64,000 nt of DNA from Castor canadensis (GCF_047511655.1 NC_133403.1:14009014-14073013), one strand, 5' to 3'. Positions 10,722 to 22,268 are shown, counted from the stretch's first letter. The notes: generated by a model not told the origin, from the sequence alone. A program made the numbers and translations.

Positions 10722-11258
10722 ATTTATTTTGCAGTGCTGGGGTTTGAACTGAGAGCCTATACCTTTGAGCCACTCTGCCAGTCTTTTTTTGTGATGGGCT
10801 TTTTGAGAAAGGGTCTTACGAACTCTGCCTGGCTAGCTTCGAACCTTGATTCCTGATTTCTGCCTCCTGAGTAGTTAGGATTATAAATGTGAGCCACCAG
10901 TGCCTGGCTGAAGACATTTTTTTTAAGTTTTTTTTTTTTTTTTTGATGGTGCTGGGGTTTGAACTCAGGCCTTCATGCTTGCAAAGTAGGCATTCTACCA
11001 CTTGAGCCACACCTTCAGTCTCTTTTACTCTGGTTATTTTGGAGATAGGGTTTTAAACTATTTGCCCAGGGTGACCTTGAACCAAAATCTTCCTGATCTC
11101 AGCCTCCCAAGTAGCTAGGATTACAGGCTGTGAGCCACTGCCACCCAGCTTTTAATTTTTTTTTTTTTTTTTTTTTTTTTGATGGTGCTGGTGTTTGAGT
11201 TCAGGGCCTGGAACTGGCTTAGGCAGCCCCTCTACTGCCATGTATCCAGCCCACACAT
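10722..11258 (-). repeat. Three antisense SINEs in a row
   Basis: Dimer at 10722-10910, dimer of the second subtype at 10926-11152, and a tRNA half alone at 11156-11258, each with its own poly(T). Serial insertion into A-rich tails explains the arrangement. Confidence 0.82.
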
Positions 11259-11361
11259 TTGTTTTTTCCTCTACAACAGTAAGTTAGGAATTAAAGCTTT
11301 GAGAACGACGGAGACATCCTCCTGAGCCCAGACTTTTGTATCCAAGCACATCAAGAGATTT

Positions 11362-11795
11362 TCTTGGAGCTGGAAGTGTGGCTTAAGCAGCAGAGCTCCT
11401 GCCCAGCAAGTGGCAAACACTTGAGTTCAAACCATAGTACTGCAAAAACAAAACCAAACTAAATTTTCCTTGGAAGCCCTGTGTGGTAGTTCACACCTAT
11501 AATTCTTGCTACTTGTGAGGTGGAGATCAGAAGGATTGAGGTTGGAAGCTAGTCCAGGCAAAAGATCTGTGAGACTCCATCTGAACCAATAAGCTGGGTC
11601 AGGGCACATTCCTGCCATTCCAGCTATTGGAGAACTAGGAGGATCTCATCCAGGCTGGCCCAAGTGTAAAAGCAAGACCCTATTTGAAATAACTAAAGCA
11701 AAAAGGGTTGAGGACATGGCTCAGGTAGAGTGCCTGACTGGCAATTGCAAGGCTCTGAGTTCAAACCCAGTACCACCAAAAAAAAAAAAAAAAAA
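11362..11795 (+). repeat. tRNA-half SINE followed by a long composite SINE
   Basis: A monomer (11362-11455) precedes a composite (11470-11795). The composite has two 7SL-like stretches (around 11475-11590 and 11595-11690) before its tRNA half and A-tail. Confidence 0.72.
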
Positions 11796-12383
11796 GAAAA
11801 AAAGTCAAACAGACCTGAAGGCATCTTAAGTCTGAGCTCATCCTGTGTCCATTCCTCTGACCCCTCACTTCTTCTGTCTTGCTTTATACTTGGTTGATGA
11901 TCTACTTGTCTACTCAGTAGTTCAAGGAAAATCCCTGAAGAGCCACCTGGACCCTTCCCACCTCTAGACACCTGTCTGATCCTGCTGGTCTCTGCTACTC
12001 GTCCTTTCTCTGCCTGTCACATCTCCATCTGCTCTGCCACTGCCTTAGTTTAGGCCATCTCTGTCTGTGATGAGCCACCTGGACCATCTTGGATTCCTTA
12101 CCAGTCAGCCTGTCCTCTGTCTCACACAGTTTTTGCCCAGCAGTGAGTCAGAGTAGTGTGTTATGTGTTGAGCTTGAGAAGAATGCACATGACCAGCCCT
12201 GCATACTCAAGATCAGGGCTGAATGCAGTAAGGCAGGGTGAGGCTGGAACTCTGATTTATCAAATCCACATTTCCTTAACATCTTCCTTCAAAGTCTGAT
12301 CCCTCCTGCCTCATCTCTTCCCCTCTTGTTGGTGAAATTCCCAAAATACAACATGTTTTGCTCACTCTAGATCTTTTGATCAG

Positions 12384-12384
12384 T

Positions 12385-12423
<39 letters not shown>

Positions 12424-12438
12424 TGTGTGTGTGTGTGT

Positions 12439-12480
<42 letters not shown>

Positions 12481-12546
12481 GGATCCAACCCAGGGCCTTG
12501 CACATGTTAGGTAAACACTGTGCCACTGAGCCACACTCCCAGTACA
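12384..12546 (-). repeat. (TG)n(TC)n microsatellite fused to an ID element
   Basis: About 58 bases of TG repeats with one TC interruption pass into about 38 bases of TC, then into an antisense ID element (gatccaacccagggccttgc to gagccacactccc). The simple repeat probably grew from the ID A-tail. Confidence 0.85.
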
Positions 12547-12574
12547 ATGTCCCCCTCTCTTCTTTGTGCCAGGA

Positions 12575-12850
12575 TGAAATTTTTTCCATTTTATTTATGT
12601 TCATTGTACAGGGGGGAATTTGTTGTGACAGTTCTGAATATCTTTACATTGTACATTAGTTAGATCTCCGCCCCTCCCCCGTCACCTCCCCCCATTCCAC
12701 TTAAAGCAATCACAAACAAGATAGTTCACTGTTCTATTTCCTATATGTATATGAAGCTCATTAGCCATATTCCTTCACCTTCAACTCCTCCTTTCAACCT
12801 CCCGCTTTTCACAAGGGGGGGAGTAAAAAAAAACTACCTAATTTATAGTC
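12575..12850 (-). mobile_element. LINE-1 3' UTR fragment
   Basis: Antisense sequence (ttcattgtacaggggggaat, ttgtacattagttagatctc, ccattccacttaaagc) that recurs at about 45345-45560 with the same order of landmarks. This marks a shared L1 3' UTR family different from that at 55 kb. Confidence 0.6.
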
Positions 12851-13100
12851 CTGTCTTTCAATATTAATCAGGATGACTTCTTGTCCTTTGAGACTTATTT
12901 CAAGAAGTTCCTCCCCTGGGCCTTGCTCTTGAGGAGGTCAGTGAGGAAGAAAAAGGTCATGCATCTAGAATCAAGAAATCCTGACCTGTCCACTGTGTTC
13001 CTGATGTGTGCCAACTACATGGTGGAGTGTGAAAAGACTTCCTGACACTGAGTAGGAGGTGGAACGTGGCCTGGCCCTTTAAGAATGAGTAAGGTTTCAG

Positions 13101-13362
13101 CTAGGCACTGGTGGCTCACACCTGTAATCCTAGCTACTTGGGAGGTTGAGATTGGGAGGATTGAATTAATCCTAGCTATGTGGGAGGGTGAGATTGGGAA
13201 GACGGAGGTTTGGGCCAGCCAGGGCATATAGTTCAAGAGACCCCCATTTCCAAAATAACCAGAGCTCAATGGGCTGAAAGTGTGGCTCAAGTGGTAGAGT
13301 GAGTGCCTTCTTTGCAAACTTGAAGCCCTGAGTTCACACCTTAGTCCCATCAAAAAAAAAAA
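13101..13362 (+). repeat. Dimeric SINE with perfect 20-bp target duplication
   Basis: The direct repeat aagaatgagtaaggtttcag occurs at 13081-13100 and 13363-13382. The 7SL half contains an extra imperfect copy of about 33 bases (13125-13157 and 13167-13199). The perfect flanks show that this insertion is young. Confidence 0.93.
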
Positions 13363-13849
13363 AAGAATGAGTAAGGTTTCAGTAGGAGAAAAAGGTACTG
13401 ATGGAACTGCAGGCAGGCCTGGAATGTAGTGGAATACAGACCAGGGAGGCTGAGTCTATTTCATCCTAGAGTGACATTCCGGGCATTGGCTCAGAGAGAT
13501 GCCTGGAAGAGCCCCAGAAATCATCTACCAACTCCCCAGTGCAAGCTGCTTCTGACTTGTGCTGTTCCTTCCTTGGGTTTTAGGTAGGACAGGCCTTGAA
13601 GTGCTTCCCAGAAGCACCAGGGAATTGGCCTGGTTTTACCTGAGGATGGCATGTGCAATATATGAACTAGGAGTCTTCTCCTGTGAGTCTAGCTTCTAGA
13701 AGACATTATGGAAGGTGACTCTGATGGGTTTAAGATAGGTGTCAGAGGTAGCCCATAAACTTTAGGTTTCAATTGTACCCTTCAGGAGAAGTGGCAGACT
13801 CATCACTTGTGCCTGTGATTGTCTCCTAGCCAACCTCAACCTAGGCTTA

Positions 13850-13985
13850 CTACATCTCACCTGAGCAAGTTACTTACCCTCTGTGCCTCAGTTACTTCAT
13901 CTATGTGTGAAGGTTAAATGAATAACTATATATCTAGTGCTTAGAAGAATATTTGGTATGTACTAAAATACTTACAGTTATTACC
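13850..13985 (+). repeat. MIR fragment
   Basis: The order gcaagttacttaccctctgtgcctcag, then catctatgtgtgaaggttaaatgaa, then gtgcttagaa matches the conserved core and 3' part of the mammal-wide MIR SINE. Confidence 0.6.
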
Positions 13986-14258
13986 AAAAGTGAGTAAGAC
14001 ACATTCTGAAGCAGAGGGGAGACCAGCCTGATGGGAGGGGAAGGTTTGGAGGAGTGAAAGGAGATGATGCTGAAAAGGTGGGGGTTGGACCTGCCTGGAC
14101 ATGACCTCATCAATAGGGCAGAGCCTTTTCCATTAGTGCAGGTGCTTTCCTCCCTCTGGAAATGCCTATCCTGTAGAATTGGTGAAAGAGTTATAGAGAT
14201 AGCAAGGTACAACAAGTTCCTTTGTTTAAAAGTATTTACTTAATAAAATTGAGAACTT

Positions 14259-14455
14259 TTTTTTTTTTTTTTGCAGCACTGGGGCTTGAACTCAGGGCCT
14301 TCACCTTGAGCCACTTCACCAGACCTATTTTTGTGTAGGGTTTTTTGAGATAGGGTCTCGAGAACTTTTTGCCCAGACTGGCTTTGAACCGAGATCCTTC
14401 TGATGTCTGTCTCCTGAGTAGCTAGGATTACAGAGGTGAGCCACCGGCACCCTGC
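14259..14455 (-). repeat. Dimeric SINE with 13-bp target duplication
   Basis: The direct repeat aaattgagaactt flanks the antisense copy at 14246-14258 and 14456-14468. Confidence 0.92.
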
Positions 14456-14491
14456 AAATTGAGAACTTCACCCCTGGCCCCATCATGTTGG

Positions 14492-14680
14492 CTTTTTTTT
14501 TTTTTGGGAGGGGTACTGGGATTTTTAACTCAGGCTTTTAGGTACTTGAGCCACTTTTTCTGTGATGGGGTTTTTTTTTTTTTTTTGAGCTAGAGTCTTG
14601 TGACCTCTGCCTGGCTGGCTTCGAACCTTCGCCCTCCTGATCTCTGCCTCCTGAGTAGCTGAGGCACCAGTGCCCAGCGT
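14492..14680 (-). repeat. Dimeric SINE
   Basis: Antisense copy with a shortened tRNA half and a second T-run in the middle (14570-14586), where the internal A-rich linker has expanded. Confidence 0.8.
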
Positions 14681-14849
14681 CACTGTGTGTTTTACACAAG
14701 GAGTTTCTGTTCTGCTAATTTGTTCTGCATTATGCTTTTTGTCTCTTGGTTTGTTGTGGGCAGACTTGAAGAGGCTAGTGTCCCAGGCCTCAGGGAGCTC
14801 TCAGTCTGCTGGGGGCTCTGGACTTTGAAGAGTGTAATATGGGTCAAGA

Positions 14850-15065
14850 ATGCTTATGTTTGCCTTTAATCCTAGTTACTTGGGAGTTGGAGATCAGAAG
14901 GATCACAATTTGAGGCCAGCCCACATAGTTCTCAAGACCCCATCTCCAAAATAACCAGAGCAAAATGGACTAGAGGTGTGGCTTAAGTGGTAGAGCACCT
15001 GCTTTGCAGGCCCAAAACCCTGAGTTCAAACCCCAGTCCTATTAAAAAGAAAAAAAAAAAAAAAG
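14850..15065 (+). repeat. Dimeric SINE, second subtype
   Basis: The first bases of the 7SL half are missing (it starts at tgcctttaatcctag). The linker with aaataaccagagcaaaatgg and the tRNA half are intact, with an A-rich tail. Confidence 0.83.
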
Positions 15066-15924
15066 TCAGATGGAGGCAGAAACTTATTTTAGAAACAAGA
15101 CCTGAGAGAAGCTGTATGTGTGGAACTGGTAAAAGAATTTGCTGTTGGGGCCTTGGCCATGCTTAGGCAAGTAAGTACCTTTCTTTAAACCTGTGTTGTG
15201 GGTTCTCTTCATCTCCTCTGGGAATGACCTCTGAAGGATCCACCTGCCTAGCAGTGTGCTGTAGTATAATAACAAGGACTTGAATTTAAATGTTGATTTC
15301 TGCCTTCAATTCATTTGTTCTGTTACTTTGAGCCTCAGTGCCCTGATTTCTACACAGAGGTTAATGAAATGACTTCAGCGTTATGACAGTAGCTGAGTGT
15401 ATTACTTGTGATAATAACTAAGTAAAGAGAGCTAGCAGTCCTATGGTAGGTATGATGTGTTGCCATGAGTCCTGCCTCCATTGCTGGGTAGTAATTAAGA
15501 TGAAAATTGCATCCAAGGACTCTGAAGCCTTATGTTTAGATTTGCAATGTAGTGAATCACATTAAAGTCGTGATTTAGTATTGTTGCTAGCAATTTCATT
15601 GTGCAAGCTTGGAAAGTTTGCATTTCTGCTAAAGTTAGTTCGATAGAGTCACACAAAAACGGGCATTTGGCTGTTTTCACGTTGTTACTGTCCTACCAGT
15701 TGTGTAACTGGTATTCAATAGTGACACTGTATTTAGATAACACAGGTTTGTCTAACTTCCCTCAGATATCCAGCTCCACCTGCCAGATTTTGTTTTGGCT
15801 AGACAGAAGTAGCCTAGGAGCATTTCTTGTACAACAGACACTTACTGACTAGCTGTGAGGGCTAGGGAAAATACTGTGTGTACATGACATGTTCGTTCTC
15901 TGCTTCCCTTCCTTCCTTTCTTTT
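15066..15924. other. Intronic stretch without recognisable genes
   Basis: Apart from a possible MIR piece at about 15300-15400 I recognise no repeat or gene here. The short ORFs lack family resemblance and codon structure. Confidence 0.6.
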
Positions 15925-15927
15925 TCC

Positions 15928-16016
15928 TTCTGTTTTGAGACAGGGTGTCACCATGTAATCCATGGTGGCCTTGAATTCACAGTTCTCCTATCTCAGCCAC
16001 TAGTGATTAGAGGTAT
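15928..16016 (-). repeat. B1-like fragment
   Basis: Antisense 7SL-type piece (ttttgagacagggtgtcaccatg, tctcagccactagtgattagag). Another MIR-like stretch follows at about 16205-16320. Confidence 0.6.
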
Positions 16017-16949
16017 AATCAGTATCATTTATGTTTTTGTTATTTATGTTGTTATGATAATCAGTATCATTTATTGACAAGTGTTATTCATGAGCAAATT
16101 AAGCCCTCGTAGGGTCCTGCACAAGAAGCAGCGTTTCTGCACATTTCTAGTGGAAGCATTAGCTAGCCTAACCTATGGCTTTGGGTGACTGAGATGTTCA
16201 TGAAAGCAATTCTGGTTCTGCTTCTAGTCCTGGGCCTGCTCTGAGGATTCTGTGACTTGGGTTTACCTCTATAAAACGGGGCTAATATACCTGTTTTGCC
16301 CTTCTGGAGGGTGTGGTGAACCTCCGTGTGGTGAACCCCTTGTGCTGTGGATTGCTATTAGAATGTTGTCATAATTGGCCACTTCTCATGCCATGACTGC
16401 TTCTTTCCTAGCATCTCCCTTTCTGGCCTTTGTTGTAAGTTTGAAGGGGATGACACTGAGCTCTTGTTGCCTTTGAGAGAAATGTGATAGTGATGTGCTC
16501 TTAGCAAGACCCTAAGCCTTGTGTTTTAGGTCATGTCTGCAAGCTTTGTGCCAACAACCATAAACATCCACAATTTCTGTTTGTCATGGTATGTATAATA
16601 AGAATGTACATTGAAATTTTAAGAAATATGCTACACTTAGGGAAGAGAATGAAATTAACAGTATTAGGTGTGCTAAGAATTAAGCACTGGCTAAAGTTTC
16701 ATATAAATCTTGATAGAGCCCTAAGAAGTGGGTCTCATTTTATTTTTCAGGTAAGTCAGAAGATTCTTCAGGTGGTATGGAGGGGCATCAGGTTGGAGTC
16801 CAGGCCTCTCTGACTTCTTTTCCTAGGGCCACTGACAATTTGGCAGCTATTGAAGGAATAACCTGCCAAATCAAAATATTATTTCTGCATTTGATATATA
16901 AAATTAATATTGAAGAAAATGGGTAGGGATTCTGTTTTTTGGGTTTTTT

Positions 16950-17265
16950 TCCCCCCAATACTGGGGCTTGAACTTGAGCCACTCCACAAGCCCACCCCCC
17001 ACCCCCCCCCTTTTTTTTTTTTTTTTTTTAGTGTTGGGTATTTTCAAGATAGAGTCTTGTGAACTATTTGCCCAGGCTGGCTTCCAACTGCATACCTCCT
17101 GAGTAGTTAGGATTACAGGTGTGAGCCACCAGTGCCCAGCTATAAGATTTTTCTAAGCAGTACTAGGGATTGAACTCAGGGCAAGTGAACTTGATAGGCA
17201 AGTGCTCTGCCACTTGAGCCACCCCCTCAGTGGAGTATTCTGATTTTATTCCCTACACAAATCTT
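16950..17265 (-). repeat. Dimeric SINE and adjoining tRNA-half SINE
   Basis: A dimer (16950-17142) with mixed C- and T-runs is followed by a tRNA-half copy (17155-17232). The end of the latter plus 30 bases of flank are duplicated at 17869-17943. Confidence 0.8.
17190..17264 (+). repeat. 75-bp direct duplication, copy 1
   Basis: This segment, part SINE and part flanking sequence (ending ttccctacacaaatct), is repeated at 17869-17943 with one mismatch. Confidence 0.93.
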
Positions 17266-17278
17266 CAAAAAAGATACT

Positions 17279-17560
17279 GGGTACTGGGATTTAAACTCAG
17301 GGTCTTGGGCTTGCTAGTTAAATGCTATACTACAGCCTGGCATTTGTCTTTTTTGGAGGGGGTGGTACTGGGGTTTGAACCCAGGATCTCACACATGTTA
17401 GGCAGGTGCTTTACCACTTGAGGCACTCTCCTAGCCCTTTTCTGTTTTGGGTATTTTCAAGATAGGGTCTCGAGACCTATTTGCCTTGAACCACTATTCT
17501 CCTGATCTGTGCCTCCTAAGTAGCTAGGATGACAGGCATGAGCCACTGGCACCTGGCTCT
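17279..17560 (-). repeat. SINE fragments between the duplicated segments
   Basis: A partial tRNA half (17279-17340) is followed by an antisense dimer (17350-17558). The dimer's 7SL half lacks the usual caggctggctt stretch. Confidence 0.78.
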
Positions 17561-17868
17561 AGTGTTCATCTCTAAAAACAATTCAGAACAAATTTTGAGT
17601 TTCTGTGACCTCAAACTTAACTGCAGTCAAGGGGTTTTTTCCATTGCTTCCATGTGCCTAGCTTAGTGAGAGGGTTCTGCCCTTTTAGGAACTTGTTACT
17701 AACAAGAGAAATGACAAGCGGGACCACAATCTCTTTCTTGCTGAAAGAGTTGGGTGGCATGAACATGGTGGTTTGTAAGCTGGGGTGCACTTGGGGAGCA
17801 TTCCTCAGACAGAGGCACTCACCCACTTCTGGAGGTTGATGAAGTAGGTACTGGCTGGGGCTAGAGCT

Positions 17869-17943
17869 CTTGATAGGCAAGTGCTCTGCCACTTGAGCCA
17901 CACCCTCAGTGGAGTATTCTGATTTTATTCCCTACACAAATCT
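17869..17943 (+). repeat. 75-bp direct duplication, copy 2
   Basis: Second copy of the segment at 17190-17264; 74 of 75 positions agree. It is too long for a SINE target duplication and includes non-SINE bases, so it reflects a local duplication or gene conversion. Confidence 0.93.
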
Positions 17944-18393
17944 AGTCTCTCTGTCCTCTGCTCTTCTCCTACCTTGTCTCTATATGTGGGTATTGGATAG
18001 CTCCCCCAGAGTTCAGATAGACACCCTATTTGAGAGTCCTAGACCTGATGATGACAGTCCCCAACATGAGTAAACTCAGCCAACCTTGTTTCCTGTCTGC
18101 TTTTGTTACATACCCAGTGATTTCTTCCCTCTGTTTCTGCATGCATGTTTCCCACACATGGACACCCGGTCTCTTCTTTAAGCAGTTCAGTTTTCACCTG
18201 TCCTTCCAAGGCCCATCAGAGCCTTTTCCATACAGCTGTTCCTTGCTGAAGTCTGCTGGGCTTCATTGCTCTGACCTGAAGGTGCCTAGAGCAGCTCTTC
18301 TAACCCAGCTTCAACAGTCAAGAAGGAGCATTAGGCTTTACTTTTTATAGTTCCTTTAGGGACACATGCACCTCTTTCCATTTAACAAATACA

Positions 18394-18490
18394 AGGGGTG
18401 GAGGTGTGGGTGAAGCAGTAGAGTGCTAGCAAGTGTGGGCCCTAAGTTCAAACCCCAGTACCATTCCCCCAAAAAAAGAAAAAAAAAAAG
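18394..18490 (+). repeat. tRNA-half SINE
   Basis: Monomeric copy (ggtggaggtgtgggtgaagc to ccccagtaccatt) with an A-rich tail. The preceding 17945-18390 shows nothing recognisable. Confidence 0.75.
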
Positions 18491-18689
18491 ATACAAAATG
18501 ACTTGGTAGTATTGGATGTGGTAGTATTGGATGCTCTTGTTTACACTATGTAAACACCATTGTATAGAGACTTGTTGTTCCTAGCATTGGTTTGACATCT
18601 GAAGCATCTCTGACTTGGCCTCACTGACCATTCTTCTATATGTCTGTTCACCTGCTCCTGTGCATTGGCTTTGGGAAGGACTCAAGAAC

Positions 18690-19110
18690 ACAGAAGCCAG
18701 GCACTGGGGGTTCCTTGGGAGGCTGAGATTAGGTTTGGGAGGATGTGGTTTGAGGCCAGCCTGGGCAAATAGTTCACAACACCCCATCTCCAAAATAACC
18801 AGAGAACACTGAACTGGAGTTGTGGCTCAAGCGGTAGAGCACCTACTTTTGTGTGTGTGTGTGTGGTATTGGGGTTTCAGCTCAGGACCTTCACCTTGAG
18901 CCACTCTGCCAGCCCTTTTTTGTGATGGGTTTTTTCGAGATAGGGTCTTGGGAACTATTTACCCAGGCTGGCTTTGAACTGCAATCCTCCTAATTTTTGC
19001 CTCCTGAGTAGCTAGTATTACAGGTGTAAGCCACTGTCGCTCAGCTGAGCACCTGCTTTGGAAAGCCCTGAGTTTAAACCCCAGTCCCAATTTAAAAAAA
19101 AAAAAAAAAT
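18690..19110 (+). repeat. Dimeric SINE interrupted by a second SINE
   Basis: A + strand second-subtype SINE (18690-18849 and 19047-19110) is split by an antisense dimer (18850-19046). The interrupting copy is flanked by gagcacctacttt (18837-18849) and gagcacctgcttt (19047-19059), 12 of 13 matching, which gives the order of insertion. Confidence 0.9.
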
Positions 19111-19347
19111 CAAATACAGCTTTGTTGTCACAAGCAGCTTTTTCCTGACAGCCTTGGTGAGTGACTGCTCAGTTTCCTCCGTCCAGTTGAATGTCTTCAG
19201 TGATGTGACACCTTGCTGTCTCCCTGGCATGGGCCACAAGGAAGTTGCATTAAATGCTAGAATGTTCTGGCCCTGAGCCCAAAGCTATATGGGATACTTT
19301 CCTGTCCTTGATTGTTTTTTTCTTTTCTCATGTAGAAAGTTGAGTCC

Positions 19348-19422
19348 TGGGCTGGGGGCATGGCTCAAGTAGTGAGCACCTGCCTAGCAAGCACAAACCC
19401 AGTACTATCACCAAAAAAAATT
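19348..19422 (+). repeat. tRNA-half SINE
   Basis: Short monomeric copy (gggctgggggcatggctcaa, agcacctgcctagcaagcac) ending in an A-run. Confidence 0.75.
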
Positions 19423-20024
19423 AAGTTGAGTCCTTTCACAATTGAACCCTATGTTTGAAAACAGATGTATGTTGCCTTCAAATCTCTTCTCTAGGCAGGA
19501 AATCTTTTTGTTGTTTTTATTGTTCCTGGTAGAACATGGTCCTTGTGATTCTGGTGTCTTCAGCAGTCTCTGTTTCATGTGACTCTCTTAACATGTGGGG
19601 TCCAGTTGGAACACTGGCTCTGAACAGCTTGAGGTAGCATGGATTTTAAACGTGGAGCAAACTTGTGGTCCTTGACCCAAGCTCTCTTTACCTATCTTGC
19701 CTGTAAATATTATGGTACCTGTTGAGAAAAGAACATCACTGTTACCCAGGACTCTAGGGACTTTCTTAAAGGAAGGACCTTGAAAGATGAGCAGGCTTTG
19801 AATATGGGGTCTGGTACTGACAGGGCAGTTGGGGAAGTCCTTCTGAGAGTCATCCTGGGGATGAATTCAGCGGGAGTAAGTCATCAGGCCAATGTTCTGG
19901 CATTCTGTTTGTTGCTCATTTGGATTGCACCAAAGGGTCTTAATTGGAATCGCAGGAAGAACAGGTTCCAGCATATTTTGGGGAGGAGGAGGAGTCATAG
20001 TTAATACTTTTGAGTTTCTTTTTT

Positions 20025-20238
20025 TTAGGGGATCACAATACTGGGGCTTGAACTCAGGACTCATGCTTGCTAGGCAGGAGCTCTACTGCTTGAGCCACTC
20101 TGCTAGCCCTTTTTAGTGTTTGATATTTTCAAGATACGGTCTCATGAGCCATTTGCCCCAGCTGTCTTTGAACAGCCATCCTCCTGATCTCTGCCTCCTG
20201 AGTAGCTAGGATTACATGTGTGAGCCACTGTTGCCTGG
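20025..20238 (-). repeat. Dimeric SINE
   Basis: Antisense full-length copy. It lies directly beside the next SINE, whose target duplication begins at its 3' border. Confidence 0.85.
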
Positions 20239-20254
20239 TGCTTTTGGATTTCTT

Positions 20255-20448
20255 TCTTTCTTTCTTTTTTTTTGTGGTGCTGGGGGCTTGGACTCAGGGC
20301 CTTCACCTTGAGCCACTCCACCAGCCCAATTTTTTGTGATAGGATTTTTTGAGATAGGGTCTTGTGAACTATTTGCCTAGCCTGGCACTTCCTGATCTCT
20401 GCCTCCTGAATAGCTAGGATTATAGGCGTGAGCCAACAGCACCAGGCT
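20255..20448 (-). repeat. Dimeric SINE with 16-bp target duplication
   Basis: tgcttttggatttctt is found at 20239-20254 and again at 20449-20464. The copy keeps both halves, slightly shortened in the 7SL part. Confidence 0.92.
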
Positions 20449-20747
20449 TGCTTTTGGATTTCTTAAAGAGGACCTTAACCACAAAGTAGTTACGAATCAC
20501 TGCCCTTGAATGGATTGCATGGGGACATTTTGAATAATTAACTTGCTATGCCTCCTGGGAAGACCCTTCCCATAAAAGAAACAGGCTTTGTTGACTACTT
20601 TACCAAAATGCACATGAGTTGGGGATGAGAGCAGCTGGAGTTGTAGCCCTCTGCATGGAGCAGGGCCCAGTTTTTGGGTTGTGTGTGATCTCTTTCTGCT
20701 ACATGCCACACTTGGCCCCTTGGCAGCATGTGAGCATTTAGCTGTCT

Positions 20748-20836
20748 GGGCTGGGGTTGTAGCTCAGTGGTAGAGCACTTGCCTAGCATGCATGAGGCCC
20801 TGGGTTTGATTCTCAGCACCACAAAAACAATCTAAA
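20748..20836 (+). repeat. Classic ID element
   Basis: It reads ggggttgtagctcagtgg, tagagcacttgcctagcatg, then gaggccctgggtttgattct, and ends in CACCACAAAAAC. It is close to the tRNA-Ala-derived ID consensus and distinct from the tRNA half of the dimeric family. Confidence 0.85.
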
Positions 20837-22040
20837 CAAACAACTGGGCAGTACCCAAGTTTCTCCATTTCCCTCCATACACTGAAATCCTCTTTGGACT
20901 CCATTTTGAGAAGTGTTGCTTTCCTTCCTGCACTGCTTGTCCTAGGCTGGGAAACCTGCTTGCTCGCTGCTCCCAAGAGAAGGGACAAGCAAGTAGGCTG
21001 ATTCTGCTTTCCCTCAAACTCATCCCTTGGTTTGTCAGTTTTGTGCAATCAGCTCGAACAGCTGATCTTAGGCGGCTTCTGGCTTTGAGCAGAACTGAAC
21101 CAAACATTTGTGGAAGCATATTTAGTAAGCTTCTGTCGTTGTTGTCTTTGGTCTTCCTGACTCTCTTCTCCTAGAGCTGGACTGCTCTCAGTTCCCTCCC
21201 TCACTGATGATAGCCTCTTGAATTCAGCTTCTTTGAATTCACATGGGTTTCTTTAAATTTTTTCCCCAATTTTTCATTATCTTCAGTTACAGGGGTACAG
21301 TTTTGCTTGAGGATTTGCCATCTTGAGGGTTTGGGTCATCTTGTGCTTTTGAGTCTCAGATCTTTAAGTGGAACTTGTCTTTTCTCCCAATGAGTAGAAT
21401 CCATCTTCAAGTCGTTTTCCTAAGTGGAGGAAGTATGATTGGCATTTTTCAGGCGGAACAGTTCTTGTCCTCAGGGCCATCTTGTGCAATGCAGGACTTT
21501 TAGCATCCTGATGACTGGTAGTGCCAGTGATTTGTAGCTAGGGCTCAATTGAGGATGTTGGGAAATCTGGGTGGAGTGGTATCACAATGCCTGGCATCTG
21601 TCTCATGGGTAGGGTTCAGGTTGCTTAAGTGCATGGACCTGGACTGGATGCTGTTGTCACTGTGTTGAGAAACCCCCTATGGGATGCTCAACATTGTCTG
21701 AAGATAACACGACTTGTTTGTCTCTCTTGGTTTTTCTAACTTCTTCTGCTTGTTGCCAGTTCTTCCTTGTTGGTTATAATTATGCAAAGCGGGTTCCTCT
21801 TCCTTCTTGGGAGAGCTTAACCTGACAGTGAAATAAATTGATCATCCTGCTTTGGGTTCCCTAAGTCTCCCAGGTTCACTCTCAACAGTTTGGCCCTTTG
21901 TTCTGTGGCCAGGAGGCCTGGAGCTTCCTCCTGCAGTAGTCTAGCTTTCATCTTTGTCTAAGCATTTGCTTGACGGCATAGTACTGTTAGGTGCTTGCTC
22001 TCCATGCACCCAAGGCCCACAAGTTCCTCCTTTTTCTTGT
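20837..22040. other. Intronic stretch without recognisable genes
   Basis: About 1.2 kb of ordinary-composition sequence with no repeat that I can name. A 95-codon - strand ORF (20832-21119) resembles no protein known to me. Confidence 0.6.
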
Positions 22041-22050
22041 GCAAGATACA

Positions 22051-22268
22051 TTTTTTTTGTTTTGTTTTTGTTTTTTCTTGTGTATGTGCAGTACTGGGGC
22101 TTGAACTTAGGGCCTACACCTTGAGCCACTCCACCAGCCCTTTTTTTGTGATGGGTTTTTGAAGATAGGGTCTTGTGAACTATTTGCCTGGGCTGGCTTT
22201 GAACTTCAGTCCTCCTGATCTCTGCCTCCTGAGTAGTTAGGATTACAGCTGTGAGCCACTGGCGCCTG
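22051..22268 (-). repeat. Dimeric SINE
   Basis: Antisense copy flanked by gcaagataca at 22041-22050 and 22269-22278, a probable target duplication of at least 10 bp. Confidence 0.87.

Noticed and set aside
12276-12659. ORFs rich in RE, TH or CV/SL dipeptides
   Set aside because: Direct translations of the TG/TC microsatellite.
20748-20836. Possible functional tRNA gene
   Set aside because: It has tRNA-like boxes but is an ID SINE with an A-rich tail; it cannot form a complete cloverleaf and has many relatives in the window.
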